47,400 nucleotides of DNA from positions 1 through 47,400 of the forward strand of contig MWFF01000102.1 in the NCBI GenBank assembly GCA_002071485.1, given 5' to 3'. The translations under genes were made by a program, and so were the position numbers. Source of the DNA: Verrucomicrobia bacterium ADurb.Bin006 (GTDB lineage: Bacteria > Verrucomicrobiota > Verrucomicrobiia > Limisphaerales > J093). The notes under the pieces are model-generated. The model searched no databases and was not told the origin of the DNA. It was given only the letters and a program-made list of their open reading frames with translations. Below, piece by piece: positions 42,470 through 47,400 of this stretch (its first letter is position 1; the number at the start of each line of letters is the position of its first letter).

Positions 42470-44527
42470 ATGGGGATAGGCAACGCGCCGCTGACCCCAC
42501 TTGAACAGCCGGTCACTGAGCTCCGAGGCGTCGGGCCGGAGCGGGCCGCGCTGCTGGCGCGGCTGGGAATCCGGACGGTGGGCGACCTGCTCCTTCACCG
42601 GCCTCGGCGCTATGAAGACCGTCGGCGCCTCGAGCGCATTGCCGGGCTCAAGTTGAACGAATCGGCCACCACACAGGGGCGCATTGTCGCGCAAGGAGTA
42701 AAGTATTGGAAACAGCGGCGGAAGTCGCTCTTCGAGTGCGTGCTCGATGACGGCACCGGGCGGCTGCACTGCCGCTGGTGGAACCTCCCGTTCATGGAGA
42801 ACTACTTCAAGGTGGGAGACGAAGTTCTCGTGTACGGCAAGGTGCGCTCGCTCAAACCGCGCGCAATCGATCATCCGGAGACCGAGACGATCGAGGGCGG
42901 GGAAGATCGGTCCATTCACCTGCATCGGATCGTGCCGATCTATCCGCTGACCGAGGGGCTGACGCAACGCTGGTTGCGCGCTTTGATTTGGCGCGCGCTC
43001 GAAGCCTGCGGCAACGCCTTCGAGGAGCCCTGGCCGGACCTGAATCGGGGGAATCTCCCGACGCGGGCCGTGGCCGTGCGGCAGCTCCATTTTCCCGACG
43101 AGATGGGTGATGCCGAGGCCGCGCGTGGGCGGCTGGCGTTGGACGAATTGACCGATCTGCAACTGGCCATCCAAAGGCGCCGTCGACGGCTTCATGAGCT
43201 TGCGCGCGCCCTGCCATGCGGCGGAGACAACCGTTTGATGAAGCGGTTTCTTAGGTCGTTGGGATTCAAGCTCACCGAGTCGCAGACGGAAGTGTTGCGT
43301 GAGATTCGGCGGGACCTGGCGGGGAGCCATCCGATGCGGCGCCTGTTGCAGGGGGACGTCGGGTCAGGAAAGACCGTTGTGGCGGCCTGTGCGGCGCTGA
43401 TGACGCTCGAGAGCGGGTTCAATGTGGCGCTGATGGCCCCCACCGAGATTCTCGCGGAACAGCACGGATGCGTTTTCGCGCGGTGGTTCGGGCCGTTGGG
43501 ACTGGGTGTGGCCCTGCAGACCGGGAGTCAGAAGTCATTTCTGACAGCGCCAGCAGGCGAGATCGCCGTTTCCCTCGCCGGCCCAGGCGACGCCAAAGAC
43601 CCGTCCGAACCAGGCGTCGCGTTGGCCGGTCCGGTTGTGACGGTCGGCACGCATGCCCTGGTCGAGGCGGGCTATTGTCCGGACGCTCTTGGCCTGGCTA
43701 TTATCGACGAGCAGCACAAGTTCGGCGTGGCGCAGCGGGAGCGTTTGGTGCGCAAGGGGCACTACCCTCACTTGCTTGTCATGACGGCCACGCCAATCCC
43801 GCGCTCGCTCGGGCTGACGCTTTACGGGGATTTGGACATCTCGGTGATCAACCAAATGCCTGCCGGTCGAGGGCGGGTGCGCACGCATCTCCGCTCCGAA
43901 TCGAGTTTGCCGAAGGTGTTCGATTTTGTCCGTGAGAAGCTCGGCGAAGGGCGGCAGGCCTACATCGTCTGCCCGCGGATCGAGGAGGGGGACGGCCCGG
44001 CGGCCGTGAAGACGGTGCGCGAGGAGTTCGATCGGGTCCGGACGCTGTTTGCGCCGCATGCGGTGGGGCTGCTGCACGGGCGATTGCCCCCGCAGGAGAA
44101 GGACCGTGTGATGGAAGGGTTCCGGGCCGGGCGCATTGCGGTCCTGGTCGCGACCTCGATCATCGAGGTGGGTGTCGATGTGCCCAACGCCACGGTCATG
44201 GTGATCGAAAATGCGGAGAGCTACGGTCTGGCCCAGCTTCACCAACTGCGCGGGCGGATCGGACGAGGCCGCGAGGAATCGCACTGCATACTTATTGCCG
44301 CAGCCTGCACGGACGAGGCGCGCAGGCGGCTCGAAGCGCTCGAGCAGACGAACGACGGATTCCGGATTGCAGAGACTGACCTGCTGCTCCGGGGGCCGGG
44401 TGAGTTTCTGGGCCAGGCGCAGAGCGGGATGCCGCGTTTTCGTTTTGTGGAACTGGCGCGGGACCTGGCGTTGGTGGAACAGGCTCGAACGGCGGCTGCC
44501 GGCCTTCTCGATTCGGATGCGGCTTAG
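42470..44527 (+). CDS. recG: ATP-dependent DNA helicase RecG
   Basis: 685 residues. The wedge/OB domain at the N-terminus (LRGVGPERAALLARLGIRTV, GDLLLHRPRRYEDRR) is followed by the helicase core: Walker A GDVGSGKT, MAPTEILAEQH, DEQHKFGVAQRERL (DEQH box), MTATPIPRSLGLTLYGDLD, VCPRIEE, and motif VI region QLRGRIGRGREESHC. It remodels stalled forks and Holliday junctions. ATG 42470 has GAGG upstream and is preferred to TTG 42443. Between TGSQKS and VGTHALV there are about 17 more residues than usual, encoded by an inverted repeat at 43578-43629. The usual Lys-Glu-Arg helix of that loop is missing. Confidence 0.94.
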   Translation: MGIGNAPLTPLEQPVTELRGVGPERAALLARLGIRTVGDLLLHRPRRYEDRRRLERIAGLKLNESATTQGRIVAQGVKYWKQRRKSLFECVLDDGTGRLHCRWWNLPFMENYFKVGDEVLVYGKVRSLKPRAIDHPETETIEGGEDRSIHLHRIVPIYPLTEGLTQRWLRALIWRALEACGNAFEEPWPDLNRGNLPTRAVAVRQLHFPDEMGDAEAARGRLALDELTDLQLAIQRRRRRLHELARALPCGGDNRLMKRFLRSLGFKLTESQTEVLREIRRDLAGSHPMRRLLQGDVGSGKTVVAACAALMTLESGFNVALMAPTEILAEQHGCVFARWFGPLGLGVALQTGSQKSFLTAPAGEIAVSLAGPGDAKDPSEPGVALAGPVVTVGTHALVEAGYCPDALGLAIIDEQHKFGVAQRERLVRKGHYPHLLVMTATPIPRSLGLTLYGDLDISVINQMPAGRGRVRTHLRSESSLPKVFDFVREKLGEGRQAYIVCPRIEEGDGPAAVKTVREEFDRVRTLFAPHAVGLLHGRLPPQEKDRVMEGFRAGRIAVLVATSIIEVGVDVPNATVMVIENAESYGLAQLHQLRGRIGRGREESHCILIAAACTDEARRRLEALEQTNDGFRIAETDLLLRGPGEFLGQAQSGMPRFRFVELARDLALVEQARTAAAGLLDSDAA
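43578..43629. repeat. Imperfect palindrome inside recG
   Basis: 17-bp arms (43578-43594 and 43613-43629) pair at 15 positions: CCGGCC..GCGACGCC against its inverse. The loop is 18 bases. It encodes part of the extra loop of RecG (LAGPGDAKDPSEPGVALAGP), read in frame. Confidence 0.75.
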
Positions 44528-44563
44528 TCTTGGATCTCGGCGCGGATTTGGTAGTGTCGGCTC

Positions 44564-44926
44564 ATGAAAACGATGTTCAGCGCCCTGCTGATTGCCCTGT
44601 TCGTCCTGACCGCCTGCGGGCGCAAGGACTCATCGTCCGCGTCCGGCCAGACCGACGCCGGCGCCGGCGGCAACCCGCTGACCGCCCCTGCCGATTACCT
44701 GGGCGCAATCGGTCAAGCGCAAAAGCACTCGCTGAAGACGGTGGACCTCGCATCGGTGACCAAGGCGATTCAGATGTTCCGGACCGAGGAGGACCGTTTT
44801 CCTAGCGATCTGAAGGAATTGGTCAAGGAAGGGTATCTTCCGGCGCTGCCACAACTGCCGGCAGGCATGGCCTATCAGTACGATGCCAACACCGGCCAGG
44901 TCAAAGCCGTGCGGCAACAGCCCTGA
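44564..44926 (+). CDS. Small predicted lipoprotein
   Basis: 120 residues. The N-terminus MKTMFSALLIALFVLTACGR is a lipoprotein signal with lipobox LTAC (Cys18). A Ser/Gly-rich linker follows. The C-terminal part (about 60-120) reads LASVTKAIQMFRTEEDRFPS, DLKELVKEGYLPALPQLPAG and MAYQYDANTGQVKAV, which resembles the globular end of type II secretion pseudopilins (helix, then a short sheet). It lacks the pilin N-terminus, so a pseudopilin role is not supported. The stop is 2 bp before the next ATG, so the two are co-translated. Confidence 0.8.
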   Translation: MKTMFSALLIALFVLTACGRKDSSSASGQTDAGAGGNPLTAPADYLGAIGQAQKHSLKTVDLASVTKAIQMFRTEEDRFPSDLKELVKEGYLPALPQLPAGMAYQYDANTGQVKAVRQQP

Positions 44927-44928
44927 AC

Positions 44929-46011
44929 ATGCCGAATCCGGCCACGATCATGACGTATCCAGATCTTGTGGCCATTGCCTGCCTCGCCCTCGCGCACGGC
45001 CTCGCCTTCGCCGCCCCGCCGGATCAGGGGCCATTCGAGATTCCCGTGCTGGTGATCAGCTTCTTCCCGACCAACGGGACGCGGATCGATATCCGGGAGA
45101 CGGGCGACTGGGACGCGCCGCTCGACGAGACTCGATCCAAGGCGCAGCGTTTGACGCGCGAGGTGATGAGCGCGCTCGAACAGGGGTCGCGCTACCACGG
45201 ATACAAGAATCCCACGGCTCAACCGAGCCTGCGTTATTCAGTGGCGGGCGAACTCGAGTTCCTGCGCCCGCTCCCGACGGTCGCCAAGACCGGGCACACG
45301 ACGCCTATGACCGATTACGCGCGCATCATGGCCGATGTCGACCTGCGCGAGTGGGTGGAGAAACGGGGCGTGCGCGAGGTGTGGATATGGGGGTACCACG
45401 GCGGCAAGGTGGATTTGTGGGAATCGAACATGGCGAGTCCTTATGGCGACGTGAGCAACAGCGACCGCGATCCACACGACCTGCCGGTGTTCGGACGCAC
45501 TTACACCGTGTACCACTACAACTATCAGCGCGGCGCTTCCGAGGCGGTCGAAAACCACATGCACCAGATCGAAGCCGTGCTCAACGCCGTCGATGGGCGC
45601 GACCGCACGCCCCCGGAGCGCTGGCCCGATTTGCTCTTCTGGGGGCGTTTTGTGGGGAGCGATCGCTCGCACAAGATCGTGCGCCCCGGATGCGGCTGGG
45701 CGCACTATCCGCCCAATGGGGAGCAGGACTATGATTGGGCCAATCCGCGATTCGTCTTGACCGACATCGAGGATTGGAAGCCTGACGGCACGGGGCACAA
45801 GCAGAAGATGAACTGCGAGCGCTGGGGCGGCGACAGCCTCAGGTGGTTTGTCTATTGGATGCAGAATCTGCCCGGGAAGGACAACGGCCTTAGCGACCAT
45901 GGAAAACCCTTGCGCAACTGGTGGGTCTTTCTCGGCGACTACGATGCGGCGAAACGCCACGGCATGACGCTGGCCGACGAACCCGACAGCATCGAGCGCG
46001 CTCCAAAGTGA
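44929..46011 (+). CDS. Unrecognised secreted protein between lipoprotein and ApbE genes
   Basis: 360 residues. An export signal is visible from residue 8 (MTYPDLVAIACLALAHGLAF, cleavage near residue 28). The mature part has conserved-looking blocks: IPVLVISFFPTNGTRIDIRE, GSRYHGYKNPTAQPSLRY, KTGHTTPMTDYARIMADVDL, VREVWIWGYHGGKVDLWESN, and NCERWGGDSLRWFVYWMQNL near the end. Many His, Asp, Glu, Trp and Tyr residues could bind metal or sugar. No family is recognised. ATG 44929 is coupled to the upstream stop; ATG 44950 is the alternative. The stop overlaps the ApbE start by one base. It may be a surface-acting enzyme. Confidence 0.8.
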   Translation: MPNPATIMTYPDLVAIACLALAHGLAFAAPPDQGPFEIPVLVISFFPTNGTRIDIRETGDWDAPLDETRSKAQRLTREVMSALEQGSRYHGYKNPTAQPSLRYSVAGELEFLRPLPTVAKTGHTTPMTDYARIMADVDLREWVEKRGVREVWIWGYHGGKVDLWESNMASPYGDVSNSDRDPHDLPVFGRTYTVYHYNYQRGASEAVENHMHQIEAVLNAVDGRDRTPPERWPDLLFWGRFVGSDRSHKIVRPGCGWAHYPPNGEQDYDWANPRFVLTDIEDWKPDGTGHKQKMNCERWGGDSLRWFVYWMQNLPGKDNGLSDHGKPLRNWWVFLGDYDAAKRHGMTLADEPDSIERAPK

Positions 46012-46973
46012 TGAGCGTCGATGAGCCATCCGCATCCGGTTTGGCGACTGTCGCGCTCGCGCGGGCGGCGATGCACACCCGTTTCGAGCTTCTCCTGCAT
46101 GGCGCCGATCCCGTTGCGCTCCGCGCGGCAGGCGAGCAGGCTTTGGATGAAATCGAGCGGCTCGAAGAGCAACTCAGCCTCTACCGCCCCACGAGCGAGA
46201 TTGCCCAGGTCAATCGCCGCGCGTTCGAACGTCCCGTGCCTGTCAGCCCGAATGTCTTCCGCCTGCTCGAATGCGCCGCCGAGTTGAGTCGCGCGACCGG
46301 GGGCGCTTTCGATCCCACCATCGCGCCCCTCGTGCGGTGCTGGGGTTTCATGGGCGGAAAGGGGTGTCGGCCCGAGGATGACGCGATTGACGTTGCGCGA
46401 GGGCAAGTCGGGATCGACGGGATCGAGTTGGATAGCGCGAAGTTCACCGTGCGATTTCGGCGTCCGGGGATGATGCTTGATCTGGGGGCGATTGGCAAAG
46501 GCTGCGCCATTGACGCGGCGGTCGATCTGCTGCGCGAGGCGGGCATCGAGAGCGCCTTCATCCACGGCGGCACCAGCAGCAGCTATGGCCTCGGGTTCCC
46601 CCCGGACGCATCCGCCTGGAAGGCCGCCATCCCCGTACCGCCCGATTTGACTCGAACCGGCACCGTGTGCATACGGCGCGGCGTTCCCCCGTCGGGGGAC
46701 AGCACGAATCTGCTCGGCGAAGTCGCGCTCACCGATCTCTCACTCGGCGTCTCGGGCATCTGGAGCAAGTCCTTCCGTGAAGGGGATCGTACCTTCGGGC
46801 ACGTGATTGATCCACGGTTGGGCGAACCGGTCCAGCGAGCGTGTCTTGCGGCCGTCGTCCTCCCTTGCGCCACCGAAACAGACGCCCTCTCGACTGCCTT
46901 GCTGGTCCTGGGCGTCGAGGGCTTGGACGTCATCAGCCGGCTCCGGCCCAACGCTCGATTCCTGCTGGCATGA
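46011..46973 (+). CDS. apbE: ApbE-like FAD:protein FMN transferase
   Basis: 320 residues. Features of the family: MHTRFELLLHG near the start, ALDEIERLEEQLSLYRPTSE then IAQVNRRA, LSRATGGAFDPTIAPLVRCW, LDLGAIGKGCAIDAAVDLLR, and the metal-binding C-terminal ATETDALSTALLVLG. ApbE attaches FMN to Thr/Ser of target flavoproteins. No signal peptide or lipobox is seen at ATG 46011, so export is uncertain. The GGN-type loop is replaced by IHGGTSSSYG. No RnfG/NqrC or FMN-bind substrate is in the window. ATG 46011 overlaps the upstream stop (TGATG), so it is part of the lipoprotein-unknown-ApbE run. Confidence 0.87.
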   Translation: MSVDEPSASGLATVALARAAMHTRFELLLHGADPVALRAAGEQALDEIERLEEQLSLYRPTSEIAQVNRRAFERPVPVSPNVFRLLECAAELSRATGGAFDPTIAPLVRCWGFMGGKGCRPEDDAIDVARGQVGIDGIELDSAKFTVRFRRPGMMLDLGAIGKGCAIDAAVDLLREAGIESAFIHGGTSSSYGLGFPPDASAWKAAIPVPPDLTRTGTVCIRRGVPPSGDSTNLLGEVALTDLSLGVSGIWSKSFREGDRTFGHVIDPRLGEPVQRACLAAVVLPCATETDALSTALLVLGVEGLDVISRLRPNARFLLA

Positions 46974-47125
46974 AAAGGGAAAAGAGGTCAGTGCTCACAA
47001 TCGACAATCAAGAGTCCAATAGCAGGCAATAAAGCCAGCATCGGAGCGGAACACGGAGTGGGTTGATTCTTGATTGCATTCGGCATGGGTGATCGTAAGT
47101 GGGCGCTCGCATGGGCGAACGAGGT

Positions 47126-47195
47126 CAGCGACGGGAGCCAGCCGCCGATGAAGTTCGATTTGTCTCTGAGCGAATCGGCTGGCTCCCGTTCGCTG
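47126..47195. repeat. Long hairpin downstream of apbE and the methyltransferase
   Basis: Arms 47126-47144 and 47176-47195 pair over 19 bp with one bulged base (centre ACGGGAGCCAGCCG against CGGCTGGCTCCCGT). The loop is 31 bases. It lies between two convergent genes and has no T-run, so it may be a repeat element or a Rho-independent-like barrier. The rest of the gap (46974-47210) shows no gene. Confidence 0.75.
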
Positions 47196-47210
47196 GACCG
47201 TCTGGTTCGC

Positions 47211-47400
47211 CTATTCCAGTTTCTGCTTGGCTGGGCGGACTTCATACAGGATGGGATTTTCTTTAAGCAGGCTGGCGGTTTCCGTCGGTGCCTGCTCGAA
47301 TCGAAGCTCTGCTGTGGCGAAGAGATCAGATGTCTCCGCTTTGAGGTAGCGGGCGGTCATCCGGCAGTATTCGGGGTCGATCTCAATCCCGATGCTATTG
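47211..47400 (-). CDS. 3' end of a site-specific DNA methyltransferase (partial)
   Basis: 62 codons are visible; the gene enters from beyond the window. It begins NSIGIEIDPEYCRMTARYLK, the end of the S-adenosylmethionine-binding region of N6-adenine/N4-cytosine methyltransferases (PF01555 type; GIEIDPEYC is the typical acidic-strand motif placed at the C-terminal end in the beta class). The tail TASLLKENPILYEVRPAKQK ends at TAG 47211-47213. Whether it belongs to a restriction system or is an orphan methyltransferase cannot be seen from here. Confidence 0.75.
   Translation of the reverse strand, partial: NSIGIEIDPEYCRMTARYLKAETSDLFATAELRFEQAPTETASLLKENPILYEVRPAKQKLE

Noticed and set aside
41372..43330. 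Long minus-strand open frame opposite gpsA and recG
   Set aside because: Both plus-strand genes are complete and unmistakable; the antisense translation has no recognisable domain.
46988..47245. 85-codon minus-strand frame in the gap after apbE
   Set aside because: It spans a long hairpin and overlaps the well-supported methyltransferase end in another frame.

Overview
The window looks like a chromosomal segment of a GC-rich Verrucomicrobiota bacterium (Pedosphaera/Limisphaerales-like); this is inferred from gene content and style, not from a marker gene. Pointers are a DUF1080 hydrolase, a GH99-like secreted hydrolase, a sulfatase remnant, an SGNH hydrolase with an N-terminal beta domain, secreted proteins ending in FYR/FYQVR-type tails, and many short dispersed intergenic repeats. 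No rRNA, tRNA, CRISPR array, prophage or intact insertion sequence was seen.

Layout. 1-1.4 kb: 3' end of an unrecognised gene, a dispersed repeat, a tandem-ACT protein and a gutted Ser/Thr kinase. 1.45-4.1 kb: a secreted kexin-like S8 protease. It converges on an NfeD-type membrane protease across a 228-bp element bounded by near-perfect inverted repeats. 4.3-8.6 kb, minus strand: nfnA-nfnB (NfnAB/SudAB-like flavin oxidoreductase), a small membrane protein and nfeD, all closely packed. 8.7-11.5 kb: decayed accessory zone with two broken genes and a DUF433/DUF5615 toxin-antitoxin-type pair lying between two copies of a ~140-bp palindromic repeat. 11.5-16.3 kb: secreted carbohydrate-active genes and a sulfatase fragment cut off by another repeat. 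17.3-23.7 kb: a czcB-czcA-czcC heavy-metal efflux operon followed by a broken DmeF-like cation diffusion facilitator.

23.7-27.1 kb: SGNH hydrolase, rhamnose mutarotase, and a UbiD-family decarboxylase carrying 18 in-frame heptanucleotide repeats. 27.7-32.3 kb: DUF1080 protein, mutL, and a TlpA-like thioredoxin with a clear terminator. 32.4-37.9 kb, minus strand: ROK regulator, araB, araD and a sodium/sugar symporter, a compact L-arabinose/L-ribulose operon lacking araA. 38.1-40.7 kb: two-gene ABC transporter. 40.8-46.97 kb, plus strand: plsY-gpsA-recG, a lipoprotein, an unrecognised secreted protein and an ApbE-like flavin transferase. The window ends in the 3' end of a DNA methyltransferase.

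The genes fit an aerobic or facultative polysaccharide degrader: secreted hydrolases release sugars, arabinose enters through the symporter and is fed to the pentose phosphate pathway, and housekeeping genes (mutL, recG, plsY, gpsA) are interspersed. The most unusual material is at DNA level: five repeat or hairpin families, several of which sit exactly at gene breakpoints or inside reading frames.
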